From CBDDBX01 sp965225955 (GTDB lineage: Bacteria > Acidobacteriota > Aminicenantia > UBA2199), in NCBI GenBank assembly GCA_965225955.1, contig CBDDBX010000011.1, forward strand, positions 1 through 10,761: DNA of 10,761 bases, in the 5' to 3' direction. Under the pieces are notes generated by a model. It saw only the letters and a program-made list of their open reading frames with translations, was not told the origin of the DNA and ran no database searches. The translations under genes and the position numbers were made by a program. Position 1 is the first letter of the stretch, and every line of letters begins with the position of its first letter. Positions 4,863-10,761 of this stretch are shown here, piece after piece.

Positions 4863-7800
4863 ATGAGCAGTGATATTAAAAAAGTAAGGCAAATTTTTAT
4901 CTGGCTGATAAGCTTCTTTACACTTATTCTGATTGGAGCATTTCTGATCAATGTTAAGCAGGATGAGGAAGATGTCAGGATGCTTGCACTTGAGCAGGCC
5001 AGAGCAGGTTACAATAAAGACCTTCAGTACAGAAGGTGGGCCTCAATGCATGGGGGTTTATATGTTCCTGTTTCAGATAAAGGTATCCCTAATCCCTATC
5101 TCAAAGTAGAAGAGAGAGATATTATCTCTGTAAAAGGCAGAAAATATACTTTAATTAATCCGGCATATATGACACGGCAGGTTCATGAGATCGGTTTTAA
5201 AACCCTTGGTGTCAAAGGCCATGTTACAAGTCTTAACCCGATAAATCCTGTAAATATACCTGATACCTGGGAGAAAAAGAGTCTTATGGAGTTCCGGGAA
5301 GGTAAGGCTGAAAGTAGTGTAGTTGAGAAGATCGGGAGTAAGATCTACTTAAGATTTATGGAGCCTATGTTTGTAGAAGAGGGGTGCCTTAAGTGCCATT
5401 CTATGCAGGGATATAAAGTTGGGGATATCAGAGGGGGGATCAGTGTATCTGTTCCAATGGGCAGATATTTCAGAATTCACAGTGACAGAGTCAGCTCATT
5501 TATTCTATCTTACATAGCAATTCTGTTTATAGGATATATAGGCTTTTTTGTTTTTTATAAGCTGCTGGGCACCCAGATCCGTCGTCGGGAAGATGCCAGT
5601 CATAAAGCAGAAGTAAGTGACAGACGATATTACAGGTTTATAAAAGACAGCCTGGTAATGCTGTTCTTTTTTAAGATGAGAAAGCCTATGCCTCTGGGGC
5701 TTTCCCTTGAAGATACTACTATATGGGTTAAAGAGAATCTGTATCTTGAGGAGTGCAATGACTCCTATGCTCTCATCCTTGGGTATGATCGTGCTAACGA
5801 GGTTGTGGGACAATATCTTTTTGAGTTGATGCAGGAAAACAGTGAAACTTTCGGGCAAATAATGAAAATGCAGTACGAAGCCGGATTTGCCATAGAGAAC
5901 ATGGAAACAGAAAGGGTTAACAGAAAAGGAGATAGAGTCTGGGTGATTACAAACTCAACAGCAACGATTGTAGATGGTTGTCTATATTCTGTACAGGGGA
6001 CATCTCTTGATATTACAGAGAAGAAGAGGGCTGCTCTCGCGCTTGAGGAGAGCGAACGGAAGTATAAGAGATTGACAGAAAACTCACCTGCTATGATATA
6101 CAAATATGATCCTGAAAAGAGTACATATGTTTTTATTAACTCTACAGTGATGGATATCACCGGATATGGAGCGGAAGAGTTCTATAGTGATCCGGCTCTC
6201 GGCATAAGAATCACTCTACCTGAAAACCGGAAATTAATGGGGCGGATACTAAGTGGTGAAATAGAGACCCGGAAGCCCATAAGGGTAAGGTGGATTCGGA
6301 AAGATGGGAAACAGATATGGGTAGAGCATTATCACCTTCCTGTATTTGATGATGGAGATGAACTCCGGGGTGTTGATTGTATGGCAGTTGATGTAACCGA
6401 TCAGAAGTTAGTGGAGGAGGCTCTTGAGAAGAGTAAAACACAGTTTGCTGCATTTATGGGCAATATTCCTGTTTTTGCCTATATAAAAGATGAAAAGCTG
6501 GAATATCTGTTCAGAAACAAGAGGGCCCTTCAGTTTCCGGGGTTTGATAAATTCCGTAAAGTGGAAGAGGCAGATCTTCTGAATAATGAGCTGGCAGGAA
6601 GTCCTTTGGAAGCCGAACAGCGGATTATCAATGGATCTGATTATGAAGAAGTAGAATATGAAGTAGATGATGGAGATAGAGTAATTGTTCTGCGGGATAT
6701 TAAATTTCCTCTGATAATGCCTGATGGAAGTCGTTTTGTTGGAGGTGTTGCTATTGATCTCACAGAATCCAGAGTTATGGAGAAGCAGGCACGCCAGGCA
6801 CAGAAAATGCAGGCTGTAGGGGTACTGGCAGGAGGAATTGCCCACGATTTTAACAATGTACTTGGTGGAATGTCAGGATTTATAGAGATGTCCCTTGATG
6901 AGGTTGAACAGGATAGTGAGGTTGCAGAGAATCTCAGAATGGTTATGCGGGCGGGAGAACGTGCCAGGTTGCTGATTAAGCAGATTCTGACTTTCAGCAG
7001 AGGTGAAAATATAGAACCAGAGGTACTTGATATTGTTCCGGTAGTTAAAGAGGCGTTTGAACTCATCAGCTTATCTCTTCCTTCTGATATAAAGAGTCGG
7101 CTGGATATTGCTGGTGAGAAGTGTCCGGTACTTTTTAATTCAGCTTATGTACATGAAGTTCTGATGAACCTGATTGCAAATGGTGTGTCAGCAATGGATG
7201 GTGGTGGTGAGCTGACTGTAAAGGTGTTCAGAAAGAGACTTGTGTCAGAAGAGTCAGGGCAGGTAGGAGGAGTAGTTGAGCCGGGTTCTTATATAGTTAT
7301 TGAAGTGGCAGATAGTGGAACAGGAATATCTGAAGATCTGGAGGAGAAAATTTTCGAGCCATTCTTTACTACCAAAGAGGTTGGGCAGGGAGTAGGAATG
7401 GGTTTGTCAGTGGTATACGGGATTGTTGAGAAATGTGGAGGAAACATTCAGGTGAGTAGTGCTGATGGACAGGGATCTACTTTCAGAATTCTCCTGCCGG
7501 AAGCAGGCCGTAAACGGGCTGAAGTTCCTGTGACTCTTCAGAAGGAGGTTGAATTTACCGGAGAGGGTACTGTTTTACTTGTTGATGATGACGAGTTGAT
7601 TGTAAAAACTGGTAGTGGTATTCTGGAAATGCTTGGATACGATGCTGTGGGTACAGGCAGCAGTCTGGAAGCTCTTGATATACTTAAGGAGAGAGCTGAT
7701 GAATTTGTTCTTCTTATTACTGATCATACAATGCCTGATATGACCGGACCTGAACTGGCAGTAGCGGCTTTGAAAATCAGATCAGATCTTCCTGTTATAT

Positions 7801-7946
7801 TGAGTACAGGGTTCAGCAGTGATATTGTTGGCGGGAAAATTGCAGGGTCAGGAATAAGGGGAGTGTTAAATAAACCTTTCACCAGACAGGAGATGGGACG
7901 TAAAATTTGGGAGGTTATTAATAGTGAAAAAGATATTGATAATTGA
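4863..7946 (+). CDS. Hybrid sensor histidine kinase: periplasmic CxxCH Tll0287-like sensor, three PAS, receiver
   Basis: A 1027-residue inner-membrane hybrid kinase. Membrane helices at about 10-29 and 211-233 enclose a periplasmic domain of Tll0287-like (DUF3365) type, with CLKCH (175-179), a c-type heme attachment motif, before the conserved-looking GDIRGGISVSVP. Three PAS domains follow (about 255-387, 397-517, 523-636). The first has the MPLGLSLED...LEECNDSYA pattern of a known PAS subgroup. The phospho-acceptor is His661 in GGIAHDFNN. The ATPase has its N box around Asn769 and Asn773, DSGTG (817-821), FEPFFTTK (831-838) and GQGVGMGL (841-848). The C-terminal receiver has acidic pair Asp908/Asp909, phospho-acceptor Asp954 and Lys1004. 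Redox, gas or small-molecule sensing through heme is inferred. The ATG at 4863 has only a weak upstream GAAG. It overlaps a separate receiver gene by 23 bases, so the two form an operon. Confidence 0.93.
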   Translation: MSSDIKKVRQIFIWLISFFTLILIGAFLINVKQDEEDVRMLALEQARAGYNKDLQYRRWASMHGGLYVPVSDKGIPNPYLKVEERDIISVKGRKYTLINPAYMTRQVHEIGFKTLGVKGHVTSLNPINPVNIPDTWEKKSLMEFREGKAESSVVEKIGSKIYLRFMEPMFVEEGCLKCHSMQGYKVGDIRGGISVSVPMGRYFRIHSDRVSSFILSYIAILFIGYIGFFVFYKLLGTQIRRREDASHKAEVSDRRYYRFIKDSLVMLFFFKMRKPMPLGLSLEDTTIWVKENLYLEECNDSYALILGYDRANEVVGQYLFELMQENSETFGQIMKMQYEAGFAIENMETERVNRKGDRVWVITNSTATIVDGCLYSVQGTSLDITEKKRAALALEESERKYKRLTENSPAMIYKYDPEKSTYVFINSTVMDITGYGAEEFYSDPALGIRITLPENRKLMGRILSGEIETRKPIRVRWIRKDGKQIWVEHYHLPVFDDGDELRGVDCMAVDVTDQKLVEEALEKSKTQFAAFMGNIPVFAYIKDEKLEYLFRNKRALQFPGFDKFRKVEEADLLNNELAGSPLEAEQRIINGSDYEEVEYEVDDGDRVIVLRDIKFPLIMPDGSRFVGGVAIDLTESRVMEKQARQAQKMQAVGVLAGGIAHDFNNVLGGMSGFIEMSLDEVEQDSEVAENLRMVMRAGERARLLIKQILTFSRGENIEPEVLDIVPVVKEAFELISLSLPSDIKSRLDIAGEKCPVLFNSAYVHEVLMNLIANGVSAMDGGGELTVKVFRKRLVSEESGQVGGVVEPGSYIVIEVADSGTGISEDLEEKIFEPFFTTKEVGQGVGMGLSVVYGIVEKCGGNIQVSSADGQGSTFRILLPEAGRKRAEVPVTLQKEVEFTGEGTVLLVDDDELIVKTGSGILEMLGYDAVGTGSSLEALDILKERADEFVLLITDHTMPDMTGPELAVAALKIRSDLPVILSTGFSSDIVGGKIAGSGIRGVLNKPFTRQEMGRKIWEVINSEKDIDN

Positions 7947-8298
7947 AGATGACGATATTTTAAGAGCTATGTTAACCCGTTTTTTAAGGAAGTCGGGGTA
8001 TAGTGTTGATAGTACAGAAGATGGTGCTGCTGGTCTTAATATGGTAGGCAGCAATAGTTATGATCTTATCGTTACCGATATAATCATGCCCGGAAAAGAG
8101 GGGATTGAAACTATCCAGGAAATAAGGCGGGGGGGATGTAATATGCCTGTGATAGCTATTTCCGGTGGTGGCAGAATGGGGCCTGATTCCTATCTGCCTC
8201 TTGCTAAGATGCTGGGAGCCGATGCTACTCTTGGTAAGCCTTTCAAAAATGATGAATTCCTTAAATGTGTAAAAAACCTTCTGGGAGAGGATGCATAG
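7924..8298 (+). CDS. Single-domain response regulator (CheY-like receiver)
   Basis: A 124-residue stand-alone receiver domain. It has the acidic pair at Asp9/Asp10 (IIEDDD), phospho-acceptor Asp52 in VTDIIMPG, Ser80 as the switch Thr/Ser and Lys105 in GKPF, so it should be phosphorylated. There is no DNA-binding or enzymatic output domain; it would signal by protein contact or act as a phosphate sink or relay. The start is a GTG at 7924 with GGGAGG (7909-7914) 9 bases upstream, and the gene begins inside the last 23 bases of the hybrid kinase gene. This overlap makes it the likely cognate partner of that kinase. The segment GGGRMGPDSY (81-90) is somewhat longer than in CheY; similar loops are common in receivers from PAS-kinase operons. 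No histidine phosphotransfer protein is visible nearby. Confidence 0.92.
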   Translation: MKKILIIEDDDILRAMLTRFLRKSGYSVDSTEDGAAGLNMVGSNSYDLIVTDIIMPGKEGIETIQEIRRGGCNMPVIAISGGGRMGPDSYLPLAKMLGADATLGKPFKNDEFLKCVKNLLGEDA

Positions 8299-8318
8299 AA
8301 ATTTTTTATGCCCTTATT

Positions 8319-8347
8319 AACTATCAACCTTCTTTGTTAGTAGTTTT
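8319..8347 (+). terminator. Weak hairpin after the response regulator gene
   Basis: AACTATCAAC (8319-8328) and GTTAGTAGTT (8336-8345) can pair with one G-U and one mismatch around a 7-base loop, followed by TT and then ACC. The stem is AT-rich and the T run is short, so termination would be partial at best. It overlaps the -35 region of the putative clpS promoter. Confidence 0.25.
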
Positions 8348-8372
8348 ACCCTCCTGTTGAAAATGTTATAAT
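8344..8372 (+). promoter_or_regulatory. Putative sigma70 promoter of clpS-clpA
   Basis: A perfect TATAAT (8367-8372) has a weak TTTTAC (8344-8349) 17 bases upstream. Transcription would begin near 8379, about 25 bases before the clpS ATG. A second pairing, TTGAAA (8357-8362) with TATTTT (8379-8384) at 16 bases, is also possible. No CIRCE element or heat-shock operator is visible. Confidence 0.45.
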
Positions 8373-8403
8373 CTGGCATATTTTATATTCTGATGAGGTA
8401 TGT

Positions 8404-8712
8404 ATGAGTAATTTTGCTGCTACTCCCGAAAGTGGTATTGCCACTGAGTCACGGGTAAAAAAGCCGAGAATGTACAAAGTACTTCTGCACAATGATGACT
8501 ATACGACCATGGAGTTTGTTGTAGAGATTCTGGTAAGTTTCTTTGATAAAAATGAAAATGAAGCAACAGCAATAATGCTGGATGTACATAAAAAAGGATA
8601 TGGCGTTTGTGGGGTCTATATTTACGATGTAGCCCGTACAAAAGTCAAGCAGGTTACTGAAACTGCGAGAAACAGCGGATTTCCTCTGCGATGTTCTTAT
8701 GAAGAGGAGTAA
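8404..8712 (+). CDS. clpS: ATP-dependent Clp protease adaptor ClpS
   Basis: ClpS binds proteins with N-degron residues (Leu, Phe, Tyr, Trp at the N-terminus) and delivers them to the N-domain of ClpA for degradation by ClpAP. The 102-residue protein matches the family in length. A flexible tail (1-20) precedes the core MYKVLLHNDDYTTMEFVVEI. Asn30, Asp31 and His62 correspond to E. coli Asn34, Asp35 and His66, which hold the substrate alpha-amino group; Met36 corresponds to the E. coli gatekeeper Met40. KGYGVCGVY and VKQV.ETAR also fit the family. GAGG (8395-8398) lies 5 bases before the ATG. clpA begins 14 bases downstream, the classic clpS-clpA operon order. It has its own candidate promoter after the response regulator gene. 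Confidence 0.96.
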   Translation: MSNFAATPESGIATESRVKKPRMYKVLLHNDDYTTMEFVVEILVSFFDKNENEATAIMLDVHKKGYGVCGVYIYDVARTKVKQVTETARNSGFPLRCSYEEE

Positions 8713-8726
8713 TAGGGAAAGTTTAT

Positions 8727-9893
8727 ATGATGAAAATAAATAGAGATCTGCAACATATGATTGCCAATGCCCTTAGTGAGGCTAAGAAACGTAAACATGA
8801 ATATATAACACCGGAGCACCTCGTGTATGCCTCTCTCTTTTTTGAAGTGGGAATGGAAATAGTTGAGAGTGCCGGAGGTGATCCGGAAATTCTGAAAGAG
8901 AATTTCGAAGCCTTTTTTGAAGATGATGGGATTCCTTCAGTAGAAGATAAAGAGCCGGTACAGTCTGAATCTTTCAGAAATGTTATTGAAAATGCGGCTC
9001 TCCATGTAAGTTCCGCAAGTAAGAGTGAAATGGAGATAGGGGATGTTCTGGCAGCTATCTTTTATGAACAGGAGTCTTTTGCGGTCTATTTTCTTGAACA
9101 GGAAGGTGTAAGTCGTCTTGATGTACTGAATTATATATCTCATGGAGTATCTTTTTCTGAAGAGTCCGGTTACGATGTGCCGGAAGAGGAACTGGAATAC
9201 AAAGAGGCGGGAGAAAAAAAGAAGAAATCTTCTTTTCTTGAGAAGTACACTGTGGAGCTTGTAGCTAAAGCAAAAGCAGATGAGCTGGATCCTGTTATAG
9301 GAAGAGAAGCTGAAATTGAGCGAACTCTCCAGGTACTTTGTCGCAGAAGAAAAAACAACCCGGTTCATGTTGGAAATCCCGGAGTTGGTAAAACAGCTAT
9401 TACTGAAGGAATTGCTCAGATAATTGCTTCTGGTAACTGCCCGGCTCCAGTGAAGGATGTAAAGATTTTTTCTCTTGATATTGGTGCGCTCCTTGCAGGA
9501 ACTAAATACAGAGGTGATTTTGAAGAGAGAATGAAAAAGGTTCTGAATGAACTTTCTGAAATAGAAGATGCAATTCTGTTTATTGATGAAATTCACAATA
9601 TAGTAGGAGCCGGTGCAGTATCGGGTGGTTCTATGGACGCATCCAATCTTATTAAGCCTGCTCTTTCCACTGGTAAACTCAGATGTGTCGGAACTACTAC
9701 TTTCGAAGAGTACAGAAAATATTTTGAAAAAGACAGAGCTCTGTCCCGTCGTTTTCAGAAGATAGATATTAATGAGCCTGATGATGACGGTACAATAAAT
9801 ATACTGAAGGGGCTTAAAGAGAGATTTGAAGATTATCACAATGTTACATACACTGAAGTGTGCTCTGGAGAGTGCAGTACAGCTGGCTTCTAA
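8727..9893 (+). CDS. clpA: clpA 5' reading frame as written: N domain and most of D1
   Basis: This is the first uninterrupted piece of clpA, 388 residues, of which about 377 are genuine. Residues 1-140 are the Clp N domain, the docking site for ClpS. An acidic then lysine-rich linker (150-170) leads to D1, with Walker A GNPGVGKT (216-223), pore-loop region GTKYRGDFEER (258-268), Walker B ILFIDE (283-288) and the sensor/arginine-finger region GTTTFEEYRKYF...SRRF (322-343). Walker A has Asn217 where Glu or Asp is usual. After VTYTE (373-377) the frame is lost and the last eleven residues are out of frame, ending at a false stop. The protein should continue ALESAVQLASKYINDRF in the +1 frame. Confidence 0.88.
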   Translation: MMKINRDLQHMIANALSEAKKRKHEYITPEHLVYASLFFEVGMEIVESAGGDPEILKENFEAFFEDDGIPSVEDKEPVQSESFRNVIENAALHVSSASKSEMEIGDVLAAIFYEQESFAVYFLEQEGVSRLDVLNYISHGVSFSEESGYDVPEEELEYKEAGEKKKKSSFLEKYTVELVAKAKADELDPVIGREAEIERTLQVLCRRRKNNPVHVGNPGVGKTAITEGIAQIIASGNCPAPVKDVKIFSLDIGALLAGTKYRGDFEERMKKVLNELSEIEDAILFIDEIHNIVGAGAVSGGSMDASNLIKPALSTGKLRCVGTTTFEEYRKYFEKDRALSRRFQKIDINEPDDDGTINILKGLKERFEDYHNVTYTEVCSGECSTAGF

Positions 9894-10761
9894 ATACATT
9901 AATGACAGATTTCCTGCCTGATAAGGCTATAGATGTAATTGATGAAGCTGGTGCTGTTGTAAGGCTGAAAATCAGAAACAGAGAGCGGTAAGAGAACCAG
10001 AATAGGTAAAAGTGAAGTCGAAAAGATTGTTGCCAGTATGGCTGGTATTCCTGTTAAAACAGTTTCCAGATCTGAAGTAAAGAAACTTATGGGTATGGAA
10101 AAGGCTTTGAAAACGCATGTTTATGGTCAGGAAGAGGCAATTGAGGGCGTTGTGGCTGCAATAAAAGAGCACGGGCTGGTTTTGGTAATCAGGACAAACC
10201 TGTCGCTTCAATGCTTTTTGTAGGGCCAACTGGAGTAGGTAAAACTGAGTTGGCCAAAACTCTGGCTTCTGAATTAAGTATCCCTCTGAACCGTTTCGAT
10301 ATGAGTGAATACCAGGAGAAACATGCTGTTGCAAGGCTTATTGGAGCTCCTCCGGGGTATGTTGGTTTTGAACAGGGGGGACTTCTTACCGAAACAATAA
10401 GGAAAACGCCTCACTCAGTATTACTACTGGATGAAATAGAAAAGGCTCATGAGGATATTTTCAATACTCTTCTGCAGATAATGGATTATGCTACTTTAAC
10501 AGATAATACAGGAGTTAAAGCAGATTTTCGGAATGTTATAATAATTATGACCTCCAACGCCGGTGCCAGAGAGATGAGTAAGAAGAGTATCGGTTTTGAG
10601 ATGCAGGAACTTAATAAAGGAGCTGTAAACAGTGCTGTAGAGAAAGTGTTTACCCCGGAGTTCAGAAACCAGACTTGACAGAGTGGTGGTGTTTAATGAA
10701 CTTGATCTTAAGATTGCCTGTAATATTGTTAAGAAAGAACTAGCTCTGTTTGACAATGAGT
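8727..10761 (+). CDS. clpA: ATP-dependent Clp protease ATP-binding subunit ClpA, five apparent frameshifts, cut by window end
   Basis: One clpA gene runs from 8727 past the window end. ClpA is the hexameric AAA+ unfoldase that threads ClpS-delivered and other substrates into ClpP. The order is complete: N domain, D1 with Walker A and B, D2 with Walker A and B, pore loop, and the IGF ClpP-docking tripeptide (10589-10597), which separates it from ClpB. The frame changes by +1 near 9858-9861, +1 at CC 9913-9914, +1 at AAAA 9968-9971, -1 at AAAA 10163-10166 and +1 at CC 10669-10670. Between breaks the sequence is ordinary ClpA, with no internal stop in the right frame. The breaks are probably sequence errors near a contig end; the true gene is expected to be intact. 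ATG 8727 (or 8730) follows AGGG at 8714-8717. Confidence 0.9.
9862..10166 (+). pseudogene. clpA: clpA middle segment, D1 end and linker, in three successive frames
   Basis: The protein is recovered in pieces: ALESAVQLASKYINDRF from 9862 to 9912; LPDKAIDVIDEAGAVVRLK from 9914 to 9970; then, dropping one A from 9968-9971, SETESGKRTRIGKSEVEKIV and onward in the frame of the ATG at 10038, to AAIK at 10166. DRFLPDKAIDVIDEAGA is a hallmark of the D1 small subdomain in Clp ATPases, so homology is clear. The ATG at 10038 is an internal Met (SMAGIP), not a gene start. Confidence 0.85.
10211..10678 (+). CDS. clpA: clpA D2 domain fragment with ClpP-docking loop
   Basis: This piece encodes most of D2 as 155 residues from an internal Met; the frame really opens at about 10167 (RARAGFGNQDKPVAS). 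It has Walker A GPTGVGKT (5-12), the pore loop GYVG (49-52), Walker B LLLDE (71-75), sensor 1 TSN (114-116) and the IGF tripeptide (127-129) that docks on ClpP. The last two residues, QT, are out of frame; with one C fewer at 10669-10670 the sequence reads NRLDRVVVFNELDLK and continues to the window edge. It is not a separate gene: no ribosome binding site precedes it. Confidence 0.88.
   Translation: MLFVGPTGVGKTELAKTLASELSIPLNRFDMSEYQEKHAVARLIGAPPGYVGFEQGGLLTETIRKTPHSVLLLDEIEKAHEDIFNTLLQIMDYATLTDNTGVKADFRNVIIIMTSNAGAREMSKKSIGFEMQELNKGAVNSAVEKVFTPEFRNQT
10671..10761 (+). CDS. clpA: clpA D2 C-terminal part, truncated by the window end
   Basis: In the frame that follows from removing one C at 10669-10670, the bases encode RLDRVVVFNEL, then DLKIACNIVKKELALFDNE, matching the region after TPEFRNRLD in ClpA. 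About 120 more residues of ClpA are expected beyond the window. Confidence 0.8.

Noticed and set aside
6408..7066. Two overlapping minus-strand open frames opposite the kinase gene
   Set aside because: They are antisense to PAS3 and the HisKA region of a clearly real gene, with no ribosome binding site or protein motif.
8937..9899. Long (320-codon) open frame on the minus strand opposite clpA
   Set aside because: It lies wholly opposite conserved ClpA coding sequence, is rich in Ser/Phe/Cys as expected of an antisense shadow, and has no recognisable domain.
10038..10223. A separate small gene starting at the ATG at 10038
   Set aside because: The translation is the ClpA D1-D2 linker (SMAGIPVKTVS and onward); the Met is internal and no ribosome binding site precedes it.
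9858..10670. Programmed ribosomal frameshifting in clpA
   Set aside because: Five shifts of mixed sign at different short runs, without a repeated slippery motif or stimulator, do not resemble programmed frameshifting, and ClpA is not known to use it.
8727..10761. ClpB disaggregase instead of ClpA
   Set aside because: There is no long coiled-coil middle domain between D1 and D2, the IGF ClpP-docking tripeptide is present and clpS is immediately upstream.
1..10761. Mobile element, phage, defence island, CRISPR array or tRNA
   Set aside because: No transposase, integrase, terminal repeats, regularly spaced repeats or cloverleaf sequence could be found by eye.

Overview
The window is about 10.8 kb of AT-leaning bacterial chromosome (Arg mostly AGA, good AGGAG-type ribosome binding sites on many genes, tight gene packing). 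The cell envelope is probably diderm, since the kinase carries a c-type heme motif outside the inner membrane and a secreted hydrolase is present. Codon use and the general look of the RsmD, ClpS and ClpA proteins make me think of a free-living spirochaete, but this is an impression from memory and not a search result. There are no RNA genes, insertion sequences, CRISPR arrays or phage genes that I can see.

Layout. (1) 124-609, minus: a small two-helix membrane protein with a cytoplasmic or periplasmic cysteine cluster, function unknown. (2) 795-4078, plus: a four-gene run made of a secreted alpha/beta hydrolase, a 59-residue acidic protein, a 196-residue coiled-coil protein whose N-terminal motif I associate with glycan-cluster methyltransferases, and a GT4 glycosyltransferase that overlaps it by ATGA. 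The most natural reading is an envelope-glycan assembly or modification unit. (3) 4103-4675, minus: rsmD, the 16S rRNA G966 methyltransferase, convergent with the glycosyltransferase and sharing a hairpin with it. (4) 4863-8298, plus: a large hybrid histidine kinase (periplasmic Tll0287-like/DUF3365 sensor with CxxCH, three PAS domains, HisKA, ATPase, receiver) overlapping a single-domain response regulator. (5) 8404 to the window end, plus: clpS and clpA, the N-degron adaptor and its AAA+ unfoldase.

The main anomaly is in clpA. The first 1.13 kb reads cleanly, but from about 9858 to the end the protein is recovered only by changing frame five times, mostly at short A or C runs. The protein between the breaks is well conserved, with Walker A, Walker B, pore loop and the IGF ClpP-docking tripeptide all present. 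Nothing similar is seen in the preceding 9.8 kb. I read this as base-calling indels near a contig end and not as a decayed gene or programmed frameshifting.

I do not see a clearly new defence or mobile system. The two places most worth following are the hydrolase/coiled-coil/GT4 operon, which has several non-canonical features, and the heme-motif hybrid kinase with its paired receiver, which has no visible DNA-binding or enzymatic output in the window.
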